A stretch of 64,000 nt of DNA from Saxidomus purpurata (Eukaryota; Mollusca; Bivalvia; Venerida; Veneridae): the NCBI GenBank assembly GCA_022818135.1, contig JAFMSR010000019.1, positions 253,655 through 317,654 on the forward strand, read 5' to 3'. Both the position numbers and the translations under genes were made by a program. Positions 48,150 to 59,869 of the stretch are shown here, piece after piece. The notes under the pieces are model-generated. The model was not told where the DNA came from, did not search any database, and saw only the letters and a program-made list of their open reading frames with translations. How positions within the stretch are numbered: the first letter of the stretch is position 1; every line of letters begins with the position of its first letter.

Positions 48150-49880
48150 AGTTTATCGAGGTTCAATATGGCGCGTGTTCGCGTTGTTTTAGTCACGTGA
48201 TGCCGTTTCGAATATTCTATTGGCTACTTAATATTCTCCGGATAGCCCTTTTTTCAAACTACAAAAATTTCAACCGGTGTATATTTTGTACACTTTAATT
48301 TATCAACAGACATACAGTAGGAAAAATAAAGTGAACACTTTTCTAAAAGTAACAAAAGAATGATCACTTAAGGGACAAAAGACGGAATGAAGACAATGGA
48401 TTTTTCTTAGTCATTAAGTTTGAGGTTTAAAAACTTTGTAATTACAGTATGTAGTTTGAAAAAAGAGTTTCCCTAATTCTCTGAGTCATTCTGATTATAT
48501 ACGAGAAAGATTTCTTAAACGAAATATTTCTTTTTCTTTTTTTATCTTAAACAACTTATACAGATAATCGAATCTATTATCATTAGTATAAATAAATTTA
48601 TTAAAGTAAACATCTGTTTTGGTTATTTTTCAATTATTTCAGTTTCAATTTCACTTTATATTTTGACCTCTTGTAAAGAACTATTCAGTGTGATTTGTTT
48701 TAAAAATTTCAAGCTTTACCGAAACTATTCATAGCCTCACATACATGGTCATTTTTTTTTTTTGCATTCCAAATACTCGACGCCGCCTCCTGTTTCTAGA
48801 CTTGTATGGCATACACAATCCTCCTATTAGGATTACCCCATCCAGAAGTAAATTTACCAATCTTGAAAAATGGACACTCAAACATTTAACTAGCTACTCT
48901 GTTTATATCATAACGAGAGCATTACATTCAGTCCGTAAAGCATCTATACTTCAGTTTTCACTATCAAATTAAGGCTTTACACATATTTCAAGAGAAAGTG
49001 TTATCACAAACCACACTAGAGATCAGACTCAGTCCCTGTTTGCAGACCAAAATGATCGAGTGAGTCTTTTGTAAGATTACATCTACATACAAAAAAATAC
49101 AACTTTCAGTTTCAGCGTCGCTCTAACGGAGACCACTTGCTAAGCCAATGGTAATTGTTACCACTACAACATATTTCATAACTGTGTTAGGACTTTGGTA
49201 AAATAACATGTTTTAAAACAATGAATGCTGAGAGAACCTGTAGAAAATAAGTACATTCTATACTTCAAAATGCTTAGGGATTTATATGGCAAAAAATGTC
49301 AAATATGATCGTTTGCATAATATGTACATATTTATCTGTTGTCCAGGCAACATACTTTGAGAAATATGATAAATACACAATATGATGTCGCGTATTGAGA
49401 TTCGCTTATGTTATCTACTTAACCACATCTTTTTTTCATTCTTTTCTGTAACAGGTCAATTTTTTAACTTTCGTTAACTTTTATGTGTTAGCTGAAAAGT
49501 GTTTCTATAGCCTGAAAAATGCACACAATATTTAATTTTCTACATATAAATTGTCTAAATTAAACATGCAGCTGATACATCGTCATTGCTTTGCTTATAG
49601 TTACATCACCAGCCAGGGCAAAAAACTGAGTACAAGGCGTTTAAAAACACATTCAAAAGTTCCGTGCAGAATATAAATTCAGAACTTACTCATCCTTTAC
49701 TCTGTATCCGTAGTTTTGCATCAGCACCTAAACGTTTTAAGAGCACCTTGAACCACGCGCAACGTGGTAGCAAACGACGTAGTTTTGGCAACGAGGGGCC
49801 TTTATGCTTGTTCATCGTGAATTAACTCCATCCGACTTATCTTTAGATAAACAATCTAATGAAGTTAATCACGAAGGTAA
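48150..49880. other. Intergenic, no gene seen
   Basis: Just right of the Helitron start, 'gttcaatatggcgcgtgttcgcg' may be its 5' region. The frame at 48745-48972 has no domain. The missing downstream fibrinogen exons of the second FReD copy were searched for here by eye and not found. Confidence 0.4.
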
Positions 49881-49884
49881 AAGC

Positions 49885-51957
49885 TGTGCACCATTTCACA
49901 TGCCATGTGCTCAATTTACTATGACGTGTATGTAACGCTCTCAGCTGGATAATATTTTATTTGGTAACAAAGCCTAAAAATATCCATACGTGATGTGAAT
50001 AAATAGGACTAAATAGATATTTGTTTATATATCACAATATTAAAGAAATAATCATATATCTCCGCTGTAAATTCCTTTCGGATAACATACCGTCCAGCCC
50101 CCTCTATCTGTCGTCATGTCACAATATACCTGGATGTTTTGGTGAGTTTTCCACGCGACTAATGTATAAACACCATCAGATCTTGTTCCAGCAAAATGAT
50201 AAATATCATAGCGATCCGTTAGCCCTGAAATCATTAACTTTTTTACAGTAAAGAGGTATGCTTTAACTTTGATATCATTCGCAGAGATTTACAGTAAGAT
50301 AATTCTTCCTTTTGCAAATTTAAAATTCTCGCATACGTCAAGTATACAGTAATAACATTACAGTACTCCATCACACCAAACACTGCAAATACATGCACAA
50401 ACACGCTGTCTAACTGTGAACAAAACTCTGCAGGCAGGGCATAAGTATCAAATATATAAATATAATTGTTCCAGAACACCACATACACTAATACGAAATT
50501 AAGCACATAATATGCAATAATGGGTAAACCTGAGGTACTGTACTGGAGCGCCCACTTTCCCGAGATATTGTTACATGTACCTTGGGGTTTACGTGGTTTG
50601 TACCATGACTACCTCACTATTCCTCGTACTCAACTTTCAACATTATACACACACCTGTTCTTACACTAAGTGAGTTTAATATGATTACTAAACACAATCG
50701 ATCAATTAATTCAAAACGACATTGTCAATGTATCAGTACGTGCCACGTTCACAATTCCAGCCTGTGAAGCATGACGTGCATGCACATGAGTAATTGTTGA
50801 TACCGTCATTGCATGTTCCATTACCACAAAGGCTTAAGGTATAGTGATCAATATCTGTAAGTATACATATCCTTTGTTTACGAACTCTTTTCTGTGCATT
50901 ACCGTTAACGACATGCAGAATAAGTGGATGAAGTAAACGTGACATGATGGCACTGAAACATTATTCAGTTATGTTCTAGGGTGTCAATATCGAAGTGAAT
51001 CAAATAATGTGACTACTTAAAAACATTCGAAAGTATGATTTCAGGCAGTAGAAGTCATATGGGATTTATTCGACTATATGTAGTGTCAAACATATAATTT
51101 ACGACCAATAATTAACATTATGATTTCACCGCAGGGTACTCCGCGATATCAACAACCGTAATTTATATCCATATATATTACATGTTGTAGTCACAAAATA
51201 TCTTGAAACGGGAATTTATTATTTGAAACGGGAAGAAATACATTAGTATGCCTTCACCGCAGATCAACTGAAATTTATTCAATTGGAGTTAAACGTCCTA
51301 TAGAAACTTAAAACAAACAGATAAACTATTGAACTTATATAGAATCCGTAGTTTCTCCGTCAAGGAGAACAGCAATTTATAAGCACACAATTAATGCGTG
51401 ATATACAGTGACCTGGCCACTAGTTGTCTCACTTTCACAGATTATGACGGCTTCAAATTCTAATTAAATGTGAGTAAGGGTCATCGTAAATTGAGAAATT
51501 GAGTTCAATAACGAAATACTGCCAAGTATAATCTGCGTGTTCTACGTATAAAGTACGGACCACCGACGAATATGTCCCTTATATACATTTTCAACATTTG
51601 CAAACCGAAAAAACTTTATCGCGATATGGTACATCTTTTTATGTACACGCCTCCGAGAAAATATATTTCGTGCTTTACGGAAATGCCCGAAATCAAAAAA
51701 CCTCGATCCGGTTCATTAAAAAAAATAGCAGAAAAAATAGATCTATGGATTTGAAAGCCCTATACAGTACACGTGCCACTGACAAATTGTTCAGTTATAT
51801 TAATTTATTCAAAACAACATTGTCAATATACAGTAACAGTATGTGCCACGTTCACAGCTCCAGACTGTGAAGCCTGAAATGCATGCACATGTGTAATTGT
51901 TGATACAATCAATACATGTTCCATTACCACACTCGCTAGAGGTACAGTCATTAATAT
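49885..51957 (-). pseudogene. Truncated second copy of the EGF-EGF-FReD region
   Basis: Contains an EGF exon (51847-51957), a second EGF exon (about 50745-50855) and FReD exon 1 (about 50091-50224), in the order of the gene at 17.5-34.1 kb and with duplicated introns. Damage: the first EGF Cys is replaced in DHYTLSLCGNG, DCYD reads DRYD, GGGWT reads RGGWT, and both EGF donors read GC instead of GT. No FReD exons 2-4 lie downstream and no CCP or TM exon upstream. This is a non-functional fragment, or at best an incomplete gene. Confidence 0.82.
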
Positions 51958-52205
51958 CTGTAAGTATACATATACCTTGTTTACGAACGTTCTGTTTATT
52001 ACTCTATACGACATGCATAATAAGTGGATGAAGTATTGTATTCATCGAGAAAATTTATCATCGCTATATTCGGGGACTTTGATATTCCCCAAATTCACCA
52101 AGCCTGATTTATATCCATACATTAGTGGTTATAAAAAAATCTTGAAACGGAAGATTTATTATTTGAAACGGAAATTTATTATTTGAAACGGGAAGAAATA
52201 CATTA
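51215..52205. repeat. 'TTATTTGAAACGG' repeats
   Basis: 'gaaacgggaatttattatttgaaacgggaagaaatacatta' at 51207-51246 recurs at 52143-52205, where the unit 'ttatttgaaacgg' appears three times. Confidence 0.75.
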
Positions 52206-52209
52206 TACA

Positions 52210-52400
52210 GTACCGCCAGCGTTTCACTTCCGCGAGATCTCGATTACCGATTAACGGTAAACGGTTCTCGTTTCCAGTTTGGTTAAATTCGTGTAACCAA
52301 TCAGAATGACTCTAACCGTGAAACGTTTTTCGGGAACCGTGTAGCCAATCAAAAGTGCTCGATGGACCGGTTTATTCTACGGGTAATGTGAGGGCCTAAT
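52210..52400. promoter_or_regulatory. CCAAT-box-rich promoter-like segment
   Basis: 'gtgtaaccaatcagaatgac' (52293) and 'gtgtagccaatcaaaag' (52339) are two well-formed CCAAT boxes 46 bp apart, within a CG-containing stretch. No gene start was identified next to them, so this may be an orphan promoter or repeat. Confidence 0.3.
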
Positions 52401-53270
52401 ATAATTATTATTTTTAAAAATGGAAAATGTTTAGACAATGAACTACGATGCTTAAATGTTTTACTTTCATTCATAAATAGCTATGAAACTACTGTAATCT
52501 TTGTTTTCAAAATAGTCAAAATGCGTTGCCGAGTGCGGTGTCGATGAGGTACCAGGGATACTAAATAGACGGTTCCTGGCGGTACGAAGCCTGTCGTTGA
52601 AATTGAATGTACGAGAAATTGCCGATTAATTTTAACAATTAACACCTGTATAAGTACTAATATTATGAAAAAATCGATTTTAAACAGCAAATTCCACATA
52701 CAGTCGTGAACATTTTGGGTCATCAAATAGGCCCGAATTCCGCACAATAAACACTTAATGGAAGCTGCAATTTAAGATGGTGGCAGAACTGTTGAAGTCT
52801 GATCGTTTGATGTAAACAGGTAAATATTTGTTAAGGTAAGCATAAATATTGTGTAAATGTTGTTACACCAATAAAATAAAATGTAATTGAAGTGGCGCTA
52901 GAAATTTTAAGAGTTGTCATTATGTAGAAAACACAGGAGATTGTCATTTCTTGCATACCAGATGGAGGCTGGATAGCACCTAGCAAAAACTATAACGATA
53001 TTTACCCGTTGAGTACAATTATTTGGACTAACCAGATGGGGATATCTGCAGTTTTTACCAGTGCTGGAAAATCTCATCCTACACACCTCCCCCCCCCCAT
53101 GTAAGACGACTCGCGTGAATTACTTGTGACGTAACGTTATAAACAATGTGACATCACTTTCCCAAACACAGCGTCTGAATAACGTTTGTTTTTATATTAA
53201 AATGCATCATTTCGATAAGTTTGTATTTAAATATCTATTTTAAAGTGCAAGACATTATGCAAGAAAAGGT
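52400..53270. other. Intergenic, no gene seen
   Basis: No domain-bearing frame. Contains a C9-type homopolymer near 53090 and 'gtaagacgactcgcg'. Confidence 0.35.
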
Positions 53271-53275
53271 TTCTA

Positions 53276-53372
53276 CCATGAGATACTTGGTTAAGATGGA
53301 AATATCTGTCACTTCGGGTAATTGTTTCGCTCAGTGACGGATATTTCCATCTGAACCGCGTGCTCATGTAAG
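53276..53372. repeat. Foldback palindrome
   Basis: The left arm catgagatacttggttaaga...tggaaatatctgtcact pairs with agtgacggatatttccat...ctgaaccgcgtgctcatg. The stem is about 36 bp and the loop about 20 bp. Confidence 0.85.
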
Positions 53373-53379
53373 AAACTTA

Positions 53380-54180
53380 TATCATCTGTTCATCACAAAA
53401 AGTCAACTGACGTCTTGAGCAAATTCTGAGATATTTTCGTTTTGGGTTAGAATCACGCAGAGGAGAGATATTGCCCATACAAAAATAACACAATATCGCT
53501 ACGCGGGTACAATTAGTTTTACTACACTAAACATTGCTAAAAGTCTCAAGTTAAAAAAAAACATCACCAGAACTGGTATTATCTTGTTCTTTGTACATGT
53601 GGTACAAATAAATAAGCTGTCTCATTGTCGCAGTTTTTATTATTATATATACCCAATATACCAATTACCGGGGTATACCAATTACCATGAATGATCATTG
53701 AATACTAAACGGTAGTTTCCTCTCTAATTTGCTGTGCTTCAAATACTTTCATATGTCAAAACCATCTGAAAAAGATTTTATTTCAAAGGTTTGTGTTCAT
53801 TTTTGTCAAACATCACTATAAATGTTATATCAAAATGTTCAGAAAAAAAGAAGCTGTGAGACAAGAGTAAATTTGTTGTGGTAGAAACAAACTTGAAGAA
53901 GTTTAAAACAGTTTTCTTTCAAATTCACGGCAATAAGTATATTCGGAAAAATGAAGATGACTGTCAACATGGATTTAATAAAGCTTGCTTTTAACGCTTT
54001 ATACATAGTTTAGGTTTATGATTTGTTTTTATTTTCTGGAAGATAAATAATGAAATTTTATTTTAAGAGCAGATAATGTTTTATGTATTTTGAGTATAAA
54101 ACTGTGCACCTTCAAATTAACCAGTTAGACTCCCGGTAATTGGTATGACCTGTATACATGATATAATAGCCTTATTAGTC
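53380..54180. other. Intergenic, no gene seen
   Basis: AT-rich. 'accaattaccggggtataccaattacc' near 53658 is a short tandem phrase. Confidence 0.35.
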
Positions 54181-54265
54181 GGTCATAGCTATTCATAGCT
54201 TATGTTTATTGTATTTGTCATTTTGATGTACTGACAATAAATACAATTTCAAATTTGTAGATCTA
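54175..54265 (+). mobile_element. 3' tail of a non-LTR retrotransposon
   Basis: gctattcatagcttatg ... gacaataaatacaatttc matches the reversed copy at 27500-27580 and ends with an AATAAA-like signal. Confidence 0.5.
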
Positions 54266-54269
54266 TTGT

Positions 54270-55400
54270 AATTCATTTGGCTGACATCTGTTTGACACAT
54301 TTTGTTTTATCTGTCATTCTATATTCATAATTGTCAAACCTCAGTGCCCATACTGGCAAGAAAGCAGTCCTCGAACAGCAATAATATTAATAGCTGGACA
54401 TGCACAATGATGTTAAAAACATTTCAGTTGCAAGTCAGATTCTGTAGGATTATTTTACTCATTTGTGTTTAATGAACATGATGAAACTCATACATACCGT
54501 TCTCCAGATATTCGCCGGGTTCTCCCGTTATTTAGACCCTCACCCAGCGCCCCAGCAGAACTCGCAAAACACTTAAACTCCCGGTAAATTAAATTTTGGA
54601 AAACGATAATGAAGAAGTACTAGTATTGTGTACAGACGATTAGGTGACGAAACTAATGTGTTTACACAAGTTTTTCTTAATTGTCACTATCATCTTAGGT
54701 TAATTGCCCGGAGGGTAGTTAACAGTAATTCATAAACTTTTCAAACAGAGATGATTAGCCGATTATCAACTGTCAAACAAGTCACTACGCTCCAAACATG
54801 CCGATAATTAAATCATTTAATCAAGTTTAACAAATTCAAAAATTTGATGTTTTCGTAACAGCTCCAAAACAAATGTACACATCAATTGGCGGGTGTCCAT
54901 GCGATCACGCATCTATGTTGTGATAAATTATCGGACACTTTTTGCGTTCTGATTAGATGAGTGCATAACGGGCGACGCCTTCAAATTTATCAGCTACAGA
55001 TCACGATGATTAGTGACCCATGTTTCCTCAAAGCTTTATGTAAAGAAATTCAAATAGGTACTTAGAAATGCATGATTTCCTGCTAAAAACATATATCTCC
55101 CGGCGAGTTGTCCAAACATCCGGGGATTTTGCAAAAATCTCCCGGCATTAACTCAATCCATTATGGCATGTATGTTGAAACTTGCCTTCAAAATATTTTC
55201 TCTTTATCATACCAAATGCGCGTAATTAATATGAATATACGGACGACCTATTACGTTGTTAGTTCCCTTTTTCCTTGACTTGTTGGTTCTTCTGCATCTA
55301 ATGCGCTAATCAGCCTAAACTCAATATTTCCACTTCGAATGTAAACTGAGCAAGATTGTACATTATACATGTGTATATATAATCCTATCCGCCAACTTCA
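54270..55400. other. Intergenic, no gene seen
   Basis: No recognised feature beyond short repeats ('ctcccggcgagttg', 'ctcccggcatt'). Confidence 0.35.
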
Positions 55401-55414
55401 CCCATAGAGCATTT

Positions 55415-55525
55415 GTCAATATATAGTTTCGCGGACCTGTGGAAAATGATATTGACCTCGAACTTCGTCCTCGGTCAATATCATTTTAACAGGTCTGCAC
55501 AACTATATATAGACCTCAACATTAG
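55415..55525. repeat. Foldback palindrome A
   Basis: 'gtcaatatatagtttcgcgg...acctgtggaaaatgatattgacc' is mirrored by 'ggtcaatatcattttaacaggt...ctgcacaactatatatagacc'. Same family as palindrome B 320 bp to the right. Confidence 0.88.
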
Positions 55526-55722
55526 TCTATATATTGTATAATTTCGTATACCTGTCATATATGCTTAATCTTGATTGGCCGATAGCGTTCACGTGCCCGG
55601 TCTGCAAAAGTATGTGTAGACCTGGAAATGATGTGTAGACCTGCATGGATTTTAAGATGTCATTTCTGTTATATTTTCGTATGATTTTCACTACTCTTTA
55701 TGAGGTATACGATATAATGAAT

Positions 55723-55851
55723 ATAGACTAATGTTTCGGTCAATACATAGTTTTGCGGACCTGTTAAAAAATGATATTGACCTCGGACTTCGTTTAACTT
55801 CACTTTTAACAGGTCCGCAAAACCATGTATTGACCTCAAAATTAGTCTATA
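55723..55851. repeat. Foldback palindrome B
   Basis: The left arm atagactaatgtttcggtca...atacatagttttgcggacctgttaaaa pairs with ttttaacaggtccgcaaaac...catgtattgacc...attagtctat. Arms are about 47 bp and the loop about 33 bp, followed by 'tagtctat'-type ends as in palindrome A. Confidence 0.9.
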
Positions 55852-55859
55852 ATTGTTGA

Positions 55860-56450
55860 CTAACCTACGTTCCATAGTGATGTATTCAGCATAGCAGTGT
55901 CGCCAACCGTCAGTGTCCTACGATGTCATTCTATGTTACACTTATTTCATGATGTAATGTCATTTAAGAAAATGAAATTATAAATTGATTAAATTATATT
56001 TCAAATTGTTTACTAATATAATGAAATGTTAATTCAATTTCTGTCCACCATACATGAAACTCTTAGACTGGGTTTATTTTTATTTTTGTTTCAATGAATC
56101 AAATGATAAGTTACTTTAGTTGGAGACAGTTAAATATGAATATTTTATACAGTTGGCCACTAAAAAACTGATCAGCATTAAACAAATTCTCAGTGACAAT
56201 TAAAGATAGAAGTTATTCTCGCGACATGTCAAAAATGTAGATGAGCTGGCAAAGGTGTGACCTGACCAACGACAGATCTCGAGTTATCATGTGAAGTCGA
56301 GTTATCGATGCTCCAGTTCAAATAGTTTTACTGTACCTGAAAATATTTACAGAGATCTGCAAGCATGTAAAACGTGTGACTTTGTTTTAGATCTGTTTCT
56401 AATTTTTTACGGTTGTTGTCGAGCCGCTTGTGAAAGCTCGATATAGTTTT
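55860..56450. other. Intergenic, no gene seen
   Basis: AT-rich, no supported exon. Confidence 0.35.
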
Positions 56451-56459
56451 CCAAATGGC

Positions 56460-56985
56460 GGTTCGGTGTATGTGCGTGAGCATCTGTCCGTTCGTCTGTC
56501 CGAGTTTAGTTTGTCTGGGCTGTAACTTATCCATGGATCAAGGGATTCTTAAATAACTTGGCACAAATTTTATGTTCACCATCATGAGATGGAGTGTCAT
56601 GCGCAAGGATCATGTCCCTATGTCTAAGGTCAAGGTCACACTTAGAGGTTAAAGGTCAAATTCAAGAATGACTTTGTCCAGAGCATATCTTTATGCATGG
56701 ATGGATTTTGATGTAACTTGGTACAAATGTTCACCATTATCATATAGAGTGTCATGCGCAAGAACCAGGTCCCTAGTTCCAAGGTCAAGGTCACACTTAG
56801 AGTTCAAAGGTCAGATACAATAATAATTCAAGTATGACTTTGTCCGGAGCATTTCTGTTTCATGCATGGAGGGATCTTGATGTTACTGGGCACAAATGTT
56901 CACCACCATGAGACCGAGTGTCATGCGCAAGAACCAGGTCCCTAGGTATAAGGTTAAGGTCATACTTAGAGGTTAAAGCTGCTCG
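56460..56985 (+). repeat. Tandem repeat, three units of about 150 bp, with AAGGTCAAGGTCAC cores
   Basis: Each unit runs 'ttgtcc.gagca...atgcatggag.gat..tgatgt.actt' through 'tgttcacca' and 'gtgtcatgcgcaag' to 'ccaggtccctag' and 'aaggtcaaggtcacacttag'. It begins with the 'gtccgttcgtctgtccg' head of the dispersed family. The third unit is slightly decayed in its core. Confidence 0.8.
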
Positions 56986-56989
56986 CTCT

Positions 56990-57950
56990 CAGATTTTGAT
57001 AAAGAAATAAAGTTCTTCAAACTGTATGTAAATAACGTATTTTAGAACATATAGTTGTATAAAGAGGCTCCAGTATAAATTTCTGTCACATAATCTCTCA
57101 TGTTAAAAAAATATGCAACCAAATTCAAAAGCGTTACACACGCTTTTGAAATTTCAATATAAACATATAGTGTAGCGGTGCCGTGTAACCGACATTTTCA
57201 ATCGATTTCTGCAAATTCCTACCTAGATTTTTGCTTATATTTTGATTCAAGCCTTTAGTTTTATACTTATGTATAATCATGTCAATTAAAAAAAAATGTT
57301 CAACTGATTATAAAACTAGTCTTTACATGTTGACATCATAATTATGTTTTGTCTGCATTCTTCAACGATGCGCAGCCAAAAATACCTTTGAGAGCTTCAA
57401 AGTGAAAATGGTACTAGCCACACATTAATTTGACCCAAAATCAAAACCTCTTATTTCGGAATGTCCCAGGCGTTTAAAATGCCCCCAAAAATGTATAGTC
57501 CCTGGAGCACTTGGTATTTAAAATTACTTGTTACAACTTTAACATTACAAAGAGCAATATCTTTCCGGTGAAACTGGCAATTATTTGTACGAACAACATT
57601 CCTTACATGGTTTTTTATTTGTTAATCAAAAGTACTGCAATACATATACTCGTATAGCGCATTATTTTTTACGATGATATTGCAAAAAAAGGAAATGTGT
57701 TCTGAGAATGTGTTTAGTGAGGTAGCAGCAAAGGTATGAAAAGAAAGTATACATCGATATTCTTTTAGAAACGGTACAGAACACTGTTCTATCAATAGTC
57801 AATTCATTTTTCTATATAAGAGCTGATGATGAAGAGTATTCAAAGTGCTCCTGGTACTTAAATTTTGTCATGGATTGTCATCAGAATTTTCATTTTTACC
57901 ATGGTTAGTGATGTTGCAGAAAACACCATAGATTAATAAAAATTATTATA
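56990..57950. other. Intergenic, no gene seen
   Basis: AT-rich with poly-A runs. No exon signal. Confidence 0.35.
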
Positions 57951-57969
57951 TCACATCAGAATTCTGTTT

Positions 57970-58085
57970 ATTATACCCCCGAAACAAAGTTGTTGGGGAC
58001 GGGTTATAGGAGTCACCCAGTGGTCGGTCGGTCAGTCTGTTGCATTTGTCCATTGCATTTTTCTTGTCCGGAGCATACCCAATAT
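57970..58085 (+). repeat. Head of dispersed repeat
   Basis: 'tataccccc' then 'ggacgggttataggagtcaccc', 'gtcggtcggtcagtctgt' and 'tgtccggagcataccc' match the heads of the elements at 6062 and 56460. Confidence 0.5.
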
Positions 58086-58720
58086 CCGATTTATAATTGA
58101 ACAATTCCCTAAATCGAAGTTTAAATTCACTAGTAAATCTATCTGCCATACACGCTACAATTACACAATTTGTATGCACTTTTACTTTTATGTCAATATA
58201 TATAGAAGATGAAGTATGATCATCAAAAATAATTAACATAGTAAGCACTGATCTAAAATGTGCTGAAAAAGATTGAATTTAAATATGTATTAAAATCTGA
58301 CAATAGATTTCGTACCTTTTGAATATGCTTAAGTATTACAAAATAACTATGGTCAATATGTTTCGTATAATGCTCTCTAATGATTAGAAAATGGCCACGG
58401 AACAAATTGTGCACTTTTAAAACATTGTTCTGAAATTCAAATATTTCATAATAACAATATGTGTATAAAAACGCTTAGTTTTCAAACAAATCAAATACAA
58501 AACACGAACAAACTGCAGATTATATCTTTAACAAATTGATTCGGGACACTTAACGGCTCTTCACGCTGTGGTTTCAAATTATTTTATTATATATGCATGA
58601 TTCAACAGTTTTGCATGGTTCTCCTTGTGAAGCGGATATCGCCCCATGGTTTCATGATTTATTCCGCCATTTTGAATCGGTCCGCCATTTTGTAACGGAA
58701 AAACATCTTCATTAGTTTGT
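58085..58720. repeat. Direct duplication, right copy (partner at 14662-15345)
   Basis: Collinear with 14662-15345 in the same orientation. The right copy shows more in-frame damage (early TAA in the Asn/His-rich frame). Confidence 0.85.
58316..58429 (-). CDS. Candidate 38-codon exon, paralogue of 14941-15054
   Basis: Same length, acceptor (aatttcag), donor (GTACGA) and open frame as its partner, with roughly a third of residues changed. Unknown product. Confidence 0.27.
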
Positions 58721-58989
58721 GCCCTTGGTAAAGTGTTCGTACTATGATAATTACTGTGTACTCTGCCTTGATTTCTTTATTTCATGTAACTGCACGATCA
58801 AAATATGTGAAGATTTGACTTTTTTGGTGCTTTGCGTTACTTCTTTTCTATAGATTTCTGTAGTTGGCGAAATATCCGACATTAATTGTTATTTCATTAT
58901 TACACGAGAGTATAATTCACATTTCTCTCCGATTTTAATATCAAAATAATATATTTCAATTAAATAACAACTTCTATTTTACTTCTTAT

Positions 58990-59320
58990 AAACACGTAGT
59001 GTGGTTGTTAATGAGTGCTATGTTTGACGGTGATAAGGGATTATTTCATATATTAACTTTATTTCGGTTCACAGGGAGTCCTCTAGAGTATTCCAAAGCG
59101 AATATGTCTCTAACTCAATATTCGTATCAAGAATATGCTACTTGGGACAACAACTTACACTCACAGTTGTTTTCATTGACAAACGTTTACAGACTATCAC
59201 ATACGAAAAGATTTAAACACAAAAGTAAAATATGTTTCTCCATGTATATAAAAAAGCTGAGTTTTTTTAATACATTGATTAACATTTGTAAAACATTTTC
59301 ATGCGTTTTTATGATAATTT
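58990..59320. other. Intergenic, no supported gene
   Basis: A 107-codon plus-strand frame at 58999-59322 has no domain, signal or splice support. It could be chance in AT-rich DNA. Confidence 0.3.
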
Positions 59321-59387
59321 GAAAAACAAAAAAGATGGTGACCATAGTACTTAGTACTACTTGCCATCTGTTTCCGTTTTATACAAC

Positions 59388-59516
59388 TTAAGAAATAAGC
59401 AAACCGCCGTAAATTAATACCAGTGCAACAAGAACTATCACTGTGTAATATCCCAGTCGTGGCTTGGACACAGGGATGGATACCTTTCCATCTTGTGGTT
59501 GCTGAGAAATAACCTG
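59388..59516 (-). CDS. Candidate last exon of a small membrane protein
   Basis: After a tttttgtcag acceptor the minus strand reads VISQQPQDGKVSIPVSKPRL followed by a strong transmembrane segment YYTVIVLVALVLIYGGLLIS and a stop. A C-terminal helix with almost no cytoplasmic tail is typical of a type I membrane or tail-anchored protein. Just upstream lies a Thr/Pro/Val-rich tandem repeat that could form its stalk. The family is not recognised. Confidence 0.4.
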   Translation of the reverse strand, partial: QVISQQPQDGKVSIPVSKPRLGYYTVIVLVALVLIYGGLLIS

Positions 59517-59589
59517 ACAAAAATCTCTATAAAACATTATACCTTTGAAACATTTAAAGGGCTGAAAGTCAATTGATATACAGAAATAA

Positions 59590-59815
59590 GCTTGCTCCGT
59601 TGGTACAGTTGTATAGACTTTGGGAGTGACAGTTATCTCATTGGTCACATCAGTAAACTTTGCTGCTGGATTGCAGCTATCCCATATGTCAGTTGTTCTA
59701 TTGGTACAGCGGTGAATTATGTTGGGTTTGCAAGTATCTCATTGGTCACAGATATAAACTCTGCTGGATTTGCAGTTATCCCGTCGGTCACAGGGGTATA
59801 CTCAGAAGTGGAATA
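59590..59815 (-). repeat. Tandem repeat, possibly coding a stalk
   Basis: Units containing 'attggt.caca...taaactttgctg.att.gcagttatc.c' repeat about four times with a period near 55-65 bp. On the minus strand one frame reads VTDGITANPAEFISVTNEIL and another VTNEITVTPKVYTTVPTEQ, so the repeat is Thr/Val/Pro-rich. Stops interrupt some units. Confidence 0.5.
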
Positions 59816-59869
59816 GTAAATCTATGGGCATGCGTTAACTATCCTATATAAATATCACTAAAGTAAGTG

